Source: Falsirhodobacter flavus
GTDB taxonomy: Bacteria > Pseudomonadota > Alphaproteobacteria > Rhodobacterales > Rhodobacteraceae
Length of the DNA: 64,000 bases
Direction: 5' to 3'
NCBI GenBank assembly: GCA_029846755.1
Contig: JARWBI010000001.1
Location: forward strand, 868,001 to 932,000
How positions within the stretch are numbered: position 1 is the stretch's first letter; every line of letters begins with the position of its first letter. The notes under the pieces were generated by a model. That model was given only the letters and a program-made list of their open reading frames with translations, was not told the DNA's origin and ran no database searches. Below, in pieces: positions 40,394 to 50,192 of the stretch. A program made the position numbers and the translations under genes.

Positions 40394-41505
40394 GCCGATA
40401 CCAGCGTCGCTGTGGCGATGGCCGCGATCCCCTCGCCGCGCCCGGTGAAGCCCAGCTTCTCCGATGTGGTCGCCTTGACCGAGATCCGGTCCACCACCAC
40501 GCCCATGATCGCCGCCAGCGCCGCGCGCATTGCCGCCGCGTGCGGACCGACCTTGGGATATTCGCAGATCAGCGTCACGTCGCAATTCGACAGCTTGAAC
40601 CCCCGCGCCGCCACGCGCCCCATCGCATGTTCCAGAAAGATGCGGCTGTCCGCGCCCTTCCATTTCATGTCGGACGGGGGGAAATGCTGGCCGATGTCGC
40701 CTTCGGCCAGCGCGCCATAGATCGCGTCGGTCAGCGCGTGCATGCCCACATCCGCATCCGAATGGCCCTGAAGCCCGCGCGAATGGGGGACCGATACGCC
40801 GCACAGCCAGACCTGATCGCCGGGGCCGAAGCGGTGCACGTCGAAACCGTTGCCAAGGCGAATGTCCATGCTCCGTCCCTTCAGGATACGCTCGGCCCGG
40901 TCGAAATCGCCCGGCCATGTAAGTTTCAGGTTGTCTTCGTCCCCTTCGACGATGGCGACGTCAAGACCTGCGGCGCGCGCAACCTCCACATCATCCGCCG
41001 CGCCGCCGGGGTGCGCAAGATGGGCGGCGAGGATCGCGTCGAAACGGAACGCTTGCGGGGTCTGTGCCCGCCATAGCCCGCTGCGATCCTGCGTGCCGTC
41101 CACTGTGCCATCGCCGCGCCACAGCGCATCGGTCACGGCCAGTGCGGGGGCGGCACCGACGGCATCGTCCAGTGCCGCGATCATCCGCGCGATCAATGCT
41201 GGCGAAACCAAGGGCCGCGCACCGTCATGGATGAGCACCCGCGTCACGCCTGTCCCCTCAAGCGCCCGCAGAGCCGCCAGAACCGATGCGCTACGCGTCT
41301 CGCCCCCATGCACCAGATCGACGTCCAGCCCCTCGGCCATTGCATGATCGTCCGGATGGATCACGAGGATGCGGCGCAGCCCCTTAAAGGCGTCCAGCGC
41401 ATGTGCTATGGCAGGGCGGCCCGCAAGGGGGCGCCATTGCTTCGGCAAACCGCCTCCGGCCCGGGTGCCGCGTCCGGCGGCGACGATGATGGCTGCAACT
41501 GTCAT
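40390..41505 (-). CDS. ispDF: Bifunctional IspD/IspF isoprenoid enzyme
   Basis: Fusion of 2-C-methyl-D-erythritol 4-phosphate cytidylyltransferase (IspD, about residues 1-210: [33 protein letters not shown]) with 2-C-methyl-D-erythritol 2,4-cyclodiphosphate synthase (IspF, about residues 213-371: [11 protein letters not shown] with the zinc Asp and His, [37 protein letters not shown]). It catalyses steps three and five of the MEP pathway; the fusion is usual in alphaproteobacteria. The 371-residue product starts at ATG 41505; the frame remains open to 41700 without conserved sequence. Confidence 0.95.
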   Translation of the reverse strand: MTVAAIIVAAGRGTRAGGGLPKQWRPLAGRPAIAHALDAFKGLRRILVIHPDDHAMAEGLDVDLVHGGETRSASVLAALRALEGTGVTRVLIHDGARPLVSPALIARMIAALDDAVGAAPALAVTDALWRGDGTVDGTQDRSGLWRAQTPQAFRFDAILAAHLAHPGGAADDVEVARAAGLDVAIVEGDEDNLKLTWPGDFDRAERILKGRSMDIRLGNGFDVHRFGPGDQVWLCGVSVPHSRGLQGHSDADVGMHALTDAIYGALAEGDIGQHFPPSDMKWKGADSRIFLEHAMGRVAARGFKLSNCDVTLICEYPKVGPHAAAMRAALAAIMGVVVDRISVKATTSEKLGFTGRGEGIAAIATATLVSA

Positions 41506-41681
41506 GATGCCGGATATGGCATGTTGTCGCGAGGCGGAAAAGTCTTGGCAGTGTCGCGGCTTTCGGCAAGATGGATTAAAATTTGTGCAAAGCACGTTTT
41601 CGCGCCATGTTGCCCGCCGCAATGATTTGTAAATCGCCATGGACCGGCATAGGTCAGGGCTAACGCTTAAGGAATAGGCAT

Positions 41682-42668
41682 TTGTCCATTCGCCTCGCAT
41701 CCGTTTCCATCGAACCGCCGGTCCTGCTGGCTCCGCTTGCGGGGATCACGGACCTGCCGTTCCGCCAGCTGGTCGCCTCGTTCGGGGCGGGGCTGGTCGT
41801 GTCGGAAATGGTAGCGACGCAGGAACTTGTGCAGGCCAAACCTGCCGCCCGTGCCAAGGCAGAACTTGGGTTCGGACAGCAGGCGACCTCGGTTCAGCTT
41901 GCGGGGCGCGACGCCTACTGGCTGGCCGAGGCGGCGCGCTATGTCGAAGGGCAGGGCGCGCAGGTCATCGATTTCAATATGGGCTGTCCTGCGAAACGCG
42001 TGACTTCTGCCAGCGGCAACGGTGCCTGCGGTTCGGCCCTGATGCGCGAGCCGGATCACGCGCTGTCGCTGGTCTCGGCAGTGGTGCAGGCGGTGTCGGT
42101 GCCGGTCACTCTGAAGATGCGGCTCGGATGGGACGACGATTGCCTGAACGCCCCCGAGATCGCCCGCCGGGCCGAGGAGGCGGGCGTGCGGATGGTCACG
42201 ATCCACGGGCGCACGCGCTGCCAGTTCTATAAGGGCAGTGCCGACTGGGCTGCGATCCGTTCGGTCAAGGATGCGGTGTCGATCCCGGTCATCGCCAATG
42301 GCGACATCGTCGGCCCCGACACCGCAGCCGAGGCGATGCGCCAATCCGGTGCCGATGGCGTCATGGTGGGCCGCGGCGCGCAGGGCCGTCCGTGGCTGCT
42401 GGCGCAGATCGCGGCATCACTGTTCGGCACCCCCGCGCCGACGGTTCCCGAAGGTGCCGCGCTGGGCGATCTGGTGACCGCACATTACGAGGCGATGCTG
42501 TCCTTCTATGGCACCGCACTGGGTGTGAAGATCGCCCGCAAGCACCTTGGCTGGTATCTTGAGGCGGCGGGCATCCCGCGCGGCCCGATGCTGACCATGG
42601 ACGACCCGGCGCAGGTGATCCAAGCCATCCGCGCCGCCTTCAACGATCAGGAAAGTCTTGCCGCATGA
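41682..42668 (+). CDS. dusB: tRNA-dihydrouridine synthase DusB (NifR3)
   Basis: FMN enzyme that reduces uridines in the tRNA D-loop, 328 residues. Seen are the barrel start [24 protein letters not shown], the catalytic cysteine in [11 protein letters not shown] (about residue 100), [24 protein letters not shown] and IANGDI. The start must be TTG 41682 (AAGGA eight bases upstream), since the conserved N-terminal strand follows at once and no ATG fits. It is the first gene of the classic nifR3-ntrB-ntrC operon and overlaps ntrB by four bases. Confidence 0.94.
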   Translation: MSIRLASVSIEPPVLLAPLAGITDLPFRQLVASFGAGLVVSEMVATQELVQAKPAARAKAELGFGQQATSVQLAGRDAYWLAEAARYVEGQGAQVIDFNMGCPAKRVTSASGNGACGSALMREPDHALSLVSAVVQAVSVPVTLKMRLGWDDDCLNAPEIARRAEEAGVRMVTIHGRTRCQFYKGSADWAAIRSVKDAVSIPVIANGDIVGPDTAAEAMRQSGADGVMVGRGAQGRPWLLAQIAASLFGTPAPTVPEGAALGDLVTAHYEAMLSFYGTALGVKIARKHLGWYLEAAGIPRGPMLTMDDPAQVIQAIRAAFNDQESLAA

Positions 42669-43783
42669 GCGAAACCCAGCCCTATCGCGCCCCATACCCC
42701 GTTCCCGGCGTGATCTGGGCCAGCTTGCCCATCCCGGCGCTGCTGATCGACGCAGGGGGCCTCATCATCGAAAGCAACCCGGCGGCGGAGACGTTCCTCA
42801 ACGCCTCGCAGCGCAGCCTGAAAGGCCAGCCTGCGCTGGACCGCATCTCCATCGACGCCCCGATGGAGGAGGCGTTCGAACGCGCCCGCACCAATCAGTC
42901 AGCGCTGTTCATCAACGATGTGGATGTGACCACGGGCGAGCGGCCCCCGGTGCAATGCACCATCCAGCTTGCGCCGATGCATGACAATCCGGGCGTGCTG
43001 ATGCTCCTGATCTCGTCGCGCGACATCGCGGACCGGCTGGGGCGGGTGGCTGCCTCGCGGTCCGCCGCGCGGTCTGCCATCGGCATGGCCGAGATGCTGG
43101 CGCATGAGATCAAGAACCCGCTTGCCGGAATCTCGGGTGCGGCGCAGCTGATCGCGATGAACCTCTCGCCCGAGGATCGCGAGCTTGCCGATCTGATCGT
43201 CGAGGAGACCCGCCGCATCGTGAAGCTGCTGGAGCAGGTCGAACAGTTCGGCAACCTGCGCCCGCCCGAACGCCGCGCGGTCAACATCCACGACGCGCTG
43301 GACCGCGCGCGCCGTTCGGCGATGGTCGGGTTTGCCGCAAAGATGACCATCGTGGAAGATTACGATCCCTCGCTTCCCTCCACCTATGCCGATCCGGACC
43401 AGCTGATGCAGGTGTTCCTGAACCTCATCAAGAACGCGGCCGAGGCGGCGGGCCCGGGGGGCGGGACGATCCGCCTGCGCAGCTTCTATGACCTGTCGCT
43501 TCGCCTGCGTCGCAAGGATGGGCCGGGAAGCTCGCTTCCGCTGCAGGTGGAGATCGTGGACGACGGCCCCGGCATCAAGCCCGAGATCGCGGCGTCGATC
43601 TTCGACCCTTTCGTGTCGGGCCGGGAGAACGGAACGGGCCTCGGGCTGGCGCTCGTTTCGAAAATCATTTCGGATCACGGTGGTATCATCGCCGTCGATT
43701 CGGTTCCGGGGAAAACGGTCTTCCGCGTTTCCCTGCCGGTTGCGCCCCGGGATGCGGCGTTGAACGAGATGGAGAGCAAGTAG
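42665..43783 (+). CDS. ntrB: Nitrogen regulation sensor kinase NtrB
   Basis: Soluble two-component kinase that phosphorylates NtrC under nitrogen limitation and is switched by PII. The 372 residues have an N-terminal PAS domain (about 15-110, [23 protein letters not shown]), the phosphohistidine in [18 protein letters not shown] (about residue 145), [20 protein letters not shown] and GTGLGLALV. It is coupled to dusB through ATGA, and ntrC starts directly after its stop. Confidence 0.95.
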   Translation: MSETQPYRAPYPVPGVIWASLPIPALLIDAGGLIIESNPAAETFLNASQRSLKGQPALDRISIDAPMEEAFERARTNQSALFINDVDVTTGERPPVQCTIQLAPMHDNPGVLMLLISSRDIADRLGRVAASRSAARSAIGMAEMLAHEIKNPLAGISGAAQLIAMNLSPEDRELADLIVEETRRIVKLLEQVEQFGNLRPPERRAVNIHDALDRARRSAMVGFAAKMTIVEDYDPSLPSTYADPDQLMQVFLNLIKNAAEAAGPGGGTIRLRSFYDLSLRLRRKDGPGSSLPLQVEIVDDGPGIKPEIAASIFDPFVSGRENGTGLGLALVSKIISDHGGIIAVDSVPGKTVFRVSLPVAPRDAALNEMESK

Positions 43784-45148
43784 ATGGACGGCACTATCCT
43801 CGTCGCCGATGACGACCGCACCATCCGCACGGTGCTGACGCAGGCGCTGACACGGGCGGGATGCAAGGTTCATGCCACTTCGTCCCTGACCACCCTGATG
43901 CGGTGGGTCGAGGAGGGGAAGGGCGATCTCGTCATCTCGGATGTGATGATGCCCGACGGGAACGGCCTCGAGGCGCTGCCGAAGATCGGCAAGATGCGTC
44001 CCGGCCTTCCGGTAATCGTCATCTCGGCCCAGAACACGATCATGACCGCGATCCAGGCGGCCGAGGCGGAGGCTTACGATTACCTGCCCAAGCCCTTCGA
44101 TCTGCCCGACCTGATGAAACGCTCGGCTCGCGCACTGGACATGAAGCGCCGCGCGCCGGCGCGGGCGGCGACCCCGCGCGAGGGGGGCGACGATCTGCCG
44201 CTGGTGGGGCGGACGGCGGCGATGCAGGCGCTGTATCGGCTGGTGGCTCGCGTGATGAACACCGACCTTGCCGTGCTCATCACCGGCGAGAGCGGGACGG
44301 GTAAATCGCTGATCGCCCGCGCGATCCACGATTTCTCGGACCGCCGGACTCTGCCTTTCGTCGTTGCGCAGGCGTCGGATCTGCAAGGCGCGGACGGCCC
44401 TTCGACGCTGGTCACACGCGCCAAGGGCGGCAGCCTCGTCTTCGACGAGGTGGCCGATTACGACGACGACACGCAGGCCCGGATCGTACGGCTGCTGGAT
44501 CAGATGGGCGAGCATTCACCGCGCATCATGGCCACGTCGCAAAGCGATCTTCAGGCCAAGATGGAGGCGGGAGAGTTCCGGCAGGACCTGTTCTATCGCC
44601 TTGGCGGCGTCACGCTTCACGTCCCGGCGTTGCGCGAGCGGGTGGACGACATTCCCCTGCTGGCCGACCATTTCCTTGCGCGCGGAGAGCGCGACTTCGG
44701 CACGGTCCGCCGCCTGTCCAACGAGGCGCGCGATCTGGTCCGCGCCTATAGCTGGCCGGGCAATGTGCGGCAGCTGGAAAACACCTTGCGCCGCCTGATG
44801 GTCACATCCGCCGAGGCCGAGATCGCAAAGCCCGAGGTCGAGGCCGTGCTGGGAAGCCAGCCCGCGATGGAGCCGCTGAAAGGCGGGGGCGAGGGCGAGA
44901 AGCTATCCGCATCGGTTGCACGGCATCTGAAACGGTATTTCGATCTGCATGGCGGCGCGCTGCCATCCCCCGGCGTCTATCAGCGCATCCTGCGCGAGGT
45001 GGAGGCGCCGCTGATCGAAATCGCGCTGGATGCGACCGCCGGCAATCAGGCGAAATGCGCGGATCTGCTGGGGATCAACCGCAATACGCTGCGCAAGAAG
45101 ATCACCGATCTGGATATTCGCGTGACACGCCGCCGGAAACTGATGTAA
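43784..45148 (+). CDS. ntrC: Nitrogen regulator NtrC, GAFTGA-less Rhodobacter type
   Basis: Response regulator of nitrogen assimilation, 454 residues: receiver domain with Asp53, AAA+ domain with Walker A GESGTGKS (168-175) and Walker B SLVFDE (217-222), and a C-terminal Fis-type helix-turn-helix ([21 protein letters not shown]). The stretch between PFVV (191-194) and Walker B is only about 22 residues, roughly 20 shorter than in sigma54 activators, and the GAFTGA loop is gone. This matches Rhodobacter capsulatus NtrC, which activates the sigma70 polymerase. It directly follows ntrB with no gap. Confidence 0.95.
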   Translation: MDGTILVADDDRTIRTVLTQALTRAGCKVHATSSLTTLMRWVEEGKGDLVISDVMMPDGNGLEALPKIGKMRPGLPVIVISAQNTIMTAIQAAEAEAYDYLPKPFDLPDLMKRSARALDMKRRAPARAATPREGGDDLPLVGRTAAMQALYRLVARVMNTDLAVLITGESGTGKSLIARAIHDFSDRRTLPFVVAQASDLQGADGPSTLVTRAKGGSLVFDEVADYDDDTQARIVRLLDQMGEHSPRIMATSQSDLQAKMEAGEFRQDLFYRLGGVTLHVPALRERVDDIPLLADHFLARGERDFGTVRRLSNEARDLVRAYSWPGNVRQLENTLRRLMVTSAEAEIAKPEVEAVLGSQPAMEPLKGGGEGEKLSASVARHLKRYFDLHGGALPSPGVYQRILREVEAPLIEIALDATAGNQAKCADLLGINRNTLRKKITDLDIRVTRRRKLM

Positions 45149-45220
45149 AACCGCAACAGAGCAGTGCCATAAAGGCACGAAGACTGTGCGGGCTGCGGCC
45201 CGGTTGAAGGACGGGGTTTC

Positions 45221-47437
45221 GTGCGATCTGCGGCACGCAGCAATTCTTGGGTAAGGTGGTCGCGCCTGCGCCGGCAAAGACGGTTCCAGACCGCGGCAAC
45301 CTTCGGGTTGGTCGCGCTTGGACCGATCCTGACGGCGCTGACGCTTCTGTTCCTCGGCCCATTGAACCAAAGTGGATCGCACACGCTGCGGCTTATCCTG
45401 CTGGCGGATTTCGTCTATGTTCTGGTCGTCGCCGCGCTGATCCTCGCGCGGGTGGCGCAGCTTTTGTCGGACCGGCGCAGCAAGTCGGCGGGCTCGCGGC
45501 TTCACCTGCGGCTGTCGGGCGTCTTCGCGCTGGTGGCCCTAATCCCGACGGTGCTGGTCGCGATCTTCGCCGTCGTCACGCTGAACATCGGGTTGGAAGG
45601 GTGGTTTTCGGACCGGGTGCAGCGCGTCGTCGGCAGCTCGCTGGCCGCCGCGCAGGCCTATGAAGCAGAACACCGCGAGGATCTGACCGAGGATGCCATC
45701 GCGCTCGCCTCCTATCTGAACACTGCCAAACGCTCGACCGCCTTTCTGCGCGACGACCAGCTTCGCCCGATCCTGAGCCAGGGGCAGGGGTTGGTGCAGC
45801 GGGGGCTGAGCGAGGCATTTCTGGTCGATGGCGTCGGCACGATGCTGACGCGGGGCGAGAAGAGCTATCTTTTCAATTTCGAGCAGCCCGCCCCCGAGGA
45901 TATCCAGCGCGCCCGCGACGAAGGCGTGGCGATCATTCAGGATTGGGCCAATAACGAATTCCGGGCGCTGGTCTATCTGGACGCTTTCGTGGATCGCTTC
46001 CTTTACGTCTCGCGTCAGGTCGATGGCAGCATCCTGAGCCTGCTGGACGACACGAAGGAAACCGTCGCGCTTTACCATCAGCTGGAAAGCGACCGGGGCC
46101 GGATGCTGTTCGAATTCGCGCTGCTGTATCTGGGATTCGCGCTGATCCTCGTGCTTGCTTCGGTCTGGTTGGGGCTGTGGTTCGCAGAGCGGCTGTCCGG
46201 CCCCGTGGGGCGTCTGGCGGGCGCGGCGCAGCGGGTCGGTGCGGGTGATCTGGACGTTCAAGTGTCCGAGGAGGAGGGCGACGACGAGATCGCGATGCTC
46301 GGCCGCCTGTTCAACCAGATGACGCGCCAGCTGAAAGGTCAGCGCGAGGCATTAGAGACGAGCCACGCGCAAACCGAGGCGCGGCGCCGCCTGTTCGATT
46401 CGGTGCTTTATTCCATCACGGCGGGGGTTATCGGGCTGGATGCGCGGGGGCGGGTGGATTTTATCAACCGCGCCGGGCGGAGGCTGCTGGATCTGGAAAC
46501 GACCGAACTGCCGCTGGCCATCGCGGTTCCGGAATTCGACGCGTTGTTCCAGAAACTGCGCGAGTTGGGCGGCACCGTGCAAGAGGAGATCCGCCTGACC
46601 CGCAAGGGCAAGCTGGAAAGCCTGCTGGTGCGGATGGCCGCACGCGAAACCGAGGACGGGCTGGAGGGATATGTCGTCGCATTCGACGATGTGACCGAGC
46701 TTGTCAGCGCCCAGCGCCATGCCGCGTGGGGCGACGTCGCCCGCCGCATCGCGCACGAGATCAAGAACCCGCTAACCCCGATCCAGCTTTCGGCGGAACG
46801 GATCAAACGCAAGTTCCGGCCGGTCGCGGGCGATATGGCGGGCGATCTGGAGCAATATACCGACGTGATCGTTCGCCAGACGAATGATCTGCGCCGCATC
46901 ATCGACGAGTTCTCCAAGTTCGCGCGGATGCCGGAGCCGGATCGGCGCGAGCATGACCTCGTGCGCATCCTGCGTGACGCGGTGACGCTTCAGGCTGGGC
47001 TGCGGATTGAAGCAGACCTTCCGGACGCACCCCTGCCGATGGAACTTGACGCGACGATGATGTCGCAGGCCTTCACCAACCTTCTGAAGAATGCCGGCGA
47101 AGCGATTGATGACAAATCAAAAACATCGCATATACAGCCGATGATCCGCGTTACGCTCTGCACCGAGGCGGAGACTGTGGTAATCCGCATCGCCGACAAT
47201 GGCGCGGGACTGCCTGCGGATCGGTCACGCCTGTTCGAACCTTATGTAACCACACGCGAAAAAGGCACCGGCCTCGGCCTGCCCATCGTCAAGAAGATCG
47301 TCGAGGAACATGGCGGCACGCTGGTGCTGACCGATGGGCCGATCTTCGAGGGCAATGCCCATGCCGGCGCGATGGCCGAGATCCGGCTGCCGCGCACCCC
47401 AAGGACCCGACCCAGAAGAAACGGAGAGGCGAAATGA
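45221..47437 (+). CDS. ntrY: Membrane sensor kinase NtrY
   Basis: Large membrane-bound histidine kinase partner of NtrX, linked to nitrogen metabolism and redox sensing, 738 residues. Four N-terminal helices flank a periplasmic domain (helices near residues 27-105 and 295-320), then HAMP (about 325-375), PAS (about 395-495), the phosphohistidine in [21 protein letters not shown] (about residue 515) and an ATPase domain with LLKNAGEAIDD, DNGAGLP and GTGLGLPIV. The start is GTG 45221 with AAGGA nine bases upstream. The 72 bases after ntrC contain two small hairpins (45164-45178, 45189-45202) but no clear promoter. It overlaps ntrX by four bases. Confidence 0.94.
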   Translation: MRSAARSNSWVRWSRLRRQRRFQTAATFGLVALGPILTALTLLFLGPLNQSGSHTLRLILLADFVYVLVVAALILARVAQLLSDRRSKSAGSRLHLRLSGVFALVALIPTVLVAIFAVVTLNIGLEGWFSDRVQRVVGSSLAAAQAYEAEHREDLTEDAIALASYLNTAKRSTAFLRDDQLRPILSQGQGLVQRGLSEAFLVDGVGTMLTRGEKSYLFNFEQPAPEDIQRARDEGVAIIQDWANNEFRALVYLDAFVDRFLYVSRQVDGSILSLLDDTKETVALYHQLESDRGRMLFEFALLYLGFALILVLASVWLGLWFAERLSGPVGRLAGAAQRVGAGDLDVQVSEEEGDDEIAMLGRLFNQMTRQLKGQREALETSHAQTEARRRLFDSVLYSITAGVIGLDARGRVDFINRAGRRLLDLETTELPLAIAVPEFDALFQKLRELGGTVQEEIRLTRKGKLESLLVRMAARETEDGLEGYVVAFDDVTELVSAQRHAAWGDVARRIAHEIKNPLTPIQLSAERIKRKFRPVAGDMAGDLEQYTDVIVRQTNDLRRIIDEFSKFARMPEPDRREHDLVRILRDAVTLQAGLRIEADLPDAPLPMELDATMMSQAFTNLLKNAGEAIDDKSKTSHIQPMIRVTLCTEAETVVIRIADNGAGLPADRSRLFEPYVTTREKGTGLGLPIVKKIVEEHGGTLVLTDGPIFEGNAHAGAMAEIRLPRTPRTRPRRNGEAK

Positions 47438-48819
47438 GCAGCATCCTGATCGTCGATGACGAGCGCGACATCCGGGAACTGATCGGAGATATCCTGAAGG
47501 ACGAAGGCTTTCAGGTGCGCCTTGCTGGCAATTCCGACGACTGCATGGCCGAGATCAGCGCCGAGGCGCCCTCGCTCATGATCCTCGACATCTGGCTGAA
47601 GGACAGCCGGATGGACGGGATCGACATTCTGAAACAGGTCAAGCGCAACAACCCGGACGTGCCGGTGGTCATCATCTCCGGCCACGGCAACATAGAGATC
47701 GCGGTCGCCGCGATCAAACAGGGCGCCTATGACTTCATCGAAAAGCCGTTCAATATCGACCAGTTGATGGTAGTGGTCAGCCGGGCGATGGAAGCGTCGC
47801 GTCTGCGCCGTGAAAATTCCGAACTGCGGCGCAAGGACGTGACCGGAGCCGAGATGCTGGGCAATTCGCCCTCATTCAAGACACTCAAGGCACAGCTGGA
47901 CAAGGTGACCAAATCCAATGGCCGGGTCATGCTGACGGGGCCTGCGGGCTCGGGCAAGGAACTGGCCGCTCGTTTCATCCACGGGCAATCCGGCCGCGCC
48001 AAGGCGGGCTTCGTTTCCGTCTCCTCGGCCGGGATCGAGCCGGAGCGGATGGAGGAGGTGCTGTTCGGGCGTGAAACGGTCGAGCGGGGGCTGGAAAAGG
48101 GGCTTCTGGAACAGGCCCATGGCGGCGTCGTCTATTTCGACGAAGTGGCCGAGATGCCGCTGGGCACCCAGTCCAAGCTGCTGCGCGTGCTGACGGAACA
48201 GCAATTCACCCGCGTCGGCGGGGTCGAGAAGGTGCGCGTCGATCTGCGTGTGATCTCGTCCACCAGCCGCGATCTGCGGGTGGAGATCGCGCAGGGCCGC
48301 TTCCGCCAAGAGCTTTACGACCGGCTGAACGTGGTTCCGATCGCCGTCCCCTCGTTGGAAGAACGGCGCGAGGATATCCCGGAACTGACGCGGCATTTCA
48401 TCGCCAGTTTCCACAAGACCCAAGGGCTGCCCTTGCGCAAGCTGTCGCCGGATGCAGAGGCGCTGCTTCAGACGATGCACTGGCCCGGCAATGTTCGCCA
48501 GCTTCGCAACGTCATCGAACGGGCGCTGATCCTTGGCGAAGGCTCCGGCCCGATCGAACCGCGGGAGCTTCCGGGCCAGGAGGCGGGCGGCGGCGATGGG
48601 CGCATGGTGCTGGGCGGCGCGCTGGTGACCCTTCCGCTGCGCGAGGCGCGGGAGTTGTTCGAGCGCGAATACCTGCTGACCCAGATCAACCGTTTCGGGG
48701 GCAATATCAGTCGCACCGCCAATTTCGTCGGGATGGAGCGGTCGGCGCTTCACCGCAAGCTGAAATCGCTGGGCGTCGTCGGCAAGGGGCGCAACGGCGA
48801 AGACGAGCCCGAGGAATGA
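47434..48819 (+). CDS. ntrX: Response regulator NtrX
   Basis: Partner of NtrY, 461 residues: receiver domain with Asp52 (LMILDIWLKD), AAA+ domain with Walker A GPAGSGKE (about residues 169-176; the final Thr/Ser is Glu), Walker B VVYFDEVAEMP, and a C-terminal Fis-type helix-turn-helix (GNISRTANFVGMERSALHRKL). There is no GAFTGA: the position reads EEVLFGRETVERGLEKG. This agrees with other NtrX proteins, which are not thought to drive sigma54. It is coupled to ntrY and trkA through ATGA junctions on both sides. Confidence 0.94.
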   Translation: MSSILIVDDERDIRELIGDILKDEGFQVRLAGNSDDCMAEISAEAPSLMILDIWLKDSRMDGIDILKQVKRNNPDVPVVIISGHGNIEIAVAAIKQGAYDFIEKPFNIDQLMVVVSRAMEASRLRRENSELRRKDVTGAEMLGNSPSFKTLKAQLDKVTKSNGRVMLTGPAGSGKELAARFIHGQSGRAKAGFVSVSSAGIEPERMEEVLFGRETVERGLEKGLLEQAHGGVVYFDEVAEMPLGTQSKLLRVLTEQQFTRVGGVEKVRVDLRVISSTSRDLRVEIAQGRFRQELYDRLNVVPIAVPSLEERREDIPELTRHFIASFHKTQGLPLRKLSPDAEALLQTMHWPGNVRQLRNVIERALILGEGSGPIEPRELPGQEAGGGDGRMVLGGALVTLPLREARELFEREYLLTQINRFGGNISRTANFVGMERSALHRKLKSLGVVGKGRNGEDEPEE

Positions 48820-50192
48820 AGGTCATCATCTGCGGCGCGGGGCAGGTCGGCTGGCAGATCGCGCGCCATCTGTCGGGCGAACGCAACGATGTCACAGTCG
48901 TGGATATGAACCCCGACCTCGTCCGTCGCGCGACCGAAACGCTGGACGTGCAGGGCGTGGTGGGCTTTGCCTCCTATCCCGACGTGCTGGAGCGTGCCGG
49001 TGCGCGCGATGCCGACATGATCATCGCCGCGACCCATTCCGACGAGGTGAACATGGTCACCTGTCAGGTGGCCCATTCGGTGTTTTCCATCACGCGCAAG
49101 ATCGCGCGGCTGCGAGCGCAAAGCTATCTCGACGCGATCTATGCCGATCTTTACCAGTCGGGCCATATGCCGATCGACGTTGTGATCTCGCCCGAGAAGG
49201 AGGTGGCGGAGGCGGCGCTGCAACGGCTTGCCTCGCCCTCGGCCTTCGATACCGAAAGTTTCATGGACGGGCGCGCGCAGCTTCTGGGTGTCGCTCTCGA
49301 CCCTGATTGCCCGGTGCTGAACACGCCGCTGCGGCAATTGAACGAACTGTTCTCGACCCTGCGCGCCATCGTTGTTGGCGTGCGGCGCGAAGGGCGGTTG
49401 TTCGTGCCGGAACCCGAGGATCAGCTTTTCGCGGGCGACGAGATCTATGTCTTCACCCATTCGGACGACGTGAACCGGACGCTGGGCATATTTGGCAAAT
49501 CGACGCGGCGGCAGGAACGGGTGGTTATCATCGGCGGCGGCGCGGTCGGCCTTGCGGTGGCGCAGGCGCTTGAGAATCAGACGCAGCGCGTCCGCGCCAA
49601 GATGATCGAACGCGATCTTCCCCGCGCCGAATCCGCCGCCGATACGCTGGAACGGACCATCGTGCTGAACGGCGACGGCATGGATCTGGAATTGCTGGAG
49701 GAGGCGGATGTTGCGACCGCCGATGCGGTTCTGGCGGTAACGGATGACGACAAGACCAACCTTTTGGCCGCCGTCCGGGCCAAGCAGGCGGGCTGCGGCA
49801 TGGCCATCGCGCTGGTCAACGATCCGACGCTGGTGCCGCTGATGGGCGCGCTGGACATCGACGCGCATATCAACCCGCGCGCCACCACCGTGTCTTCGAT
49901 CCTGCGCCACATCCGCCATGGGCGCGTGCGCCAGATCTATTCCATCGGCGATGCCGAGGCCGAGATGATCGAGGCGCAGGTTCTGTCCACCTCGCCACTG
50001 GCCGGGCGGCAGATCCGCGACATCGACTTCCCCGGAGGCGTGCTGGTTGGCGCAGTGATGAAGGGCGAGCGCATCCTGAAACCCACCGGCGACCTGCGGG
50101 TCGAGGAGGGTGACGTGATCGCCCTGTTCGCCATGACGAAGGACGTCCCCGAGGTCGAGCGGCTTCTGCAAGTCTCCATTGACTTCTTCTGA
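48816..50192 (+). CDS. trkA: Trk potassium uptake NAD-binding regulator TrkA
   Basis: Cytoplasmic gating subunit of the Trk potassium system, 458 residues, with two tandem RCK units: Rossmann loops MKVIICGAGQVGWQIARHL (about residues 1-19) and RVVIIGGGAVGLAVAQAL (about 233-250), each followed by a TrkA_C domain (about 140-215 and 370-455). It is coupled to ntrX (ATGA) and to trkH (TGATG). Confidence 0.95.
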   Translation: MKVIICGAGQVGWQIARHLSGERNDVTVVDMNPDLVRRATETLDVQGVVGFASYPDVLERAGARDADMIIAATHSDEVNMVTCQVAHSVFSITRKIARLRAQSYLDAIYADLYQSGHMPIDVVISPEKEVAEAALQRLASPSAFDTESFMDGRAQLLGVALDPDCPVLNTPLRQLNELFSTLRAIVVGVRREGRLFVPEPEDQLFAGDEIYVFTHSDDVNRTLGIFGKSTRRQERVVIIGGGAVGLAVAQALENQTQRVRAKMIERDLPRAESAADTLERTIVLNGDGMDLELLEEADVATADAVLAVTDDDKTNLLAAVRAKQAGCGMAIALVNDPTLVPLMGALDIDAHINPRATTVSSILRHIRHGRVRQIYSIGDAEAEMIEAQVLSTSPLAGRQIRDIDFPGGVLVGAVMKGERILKPTGDLRVEEGDVIALFAMTKDVPEVERLLQVSIDFF

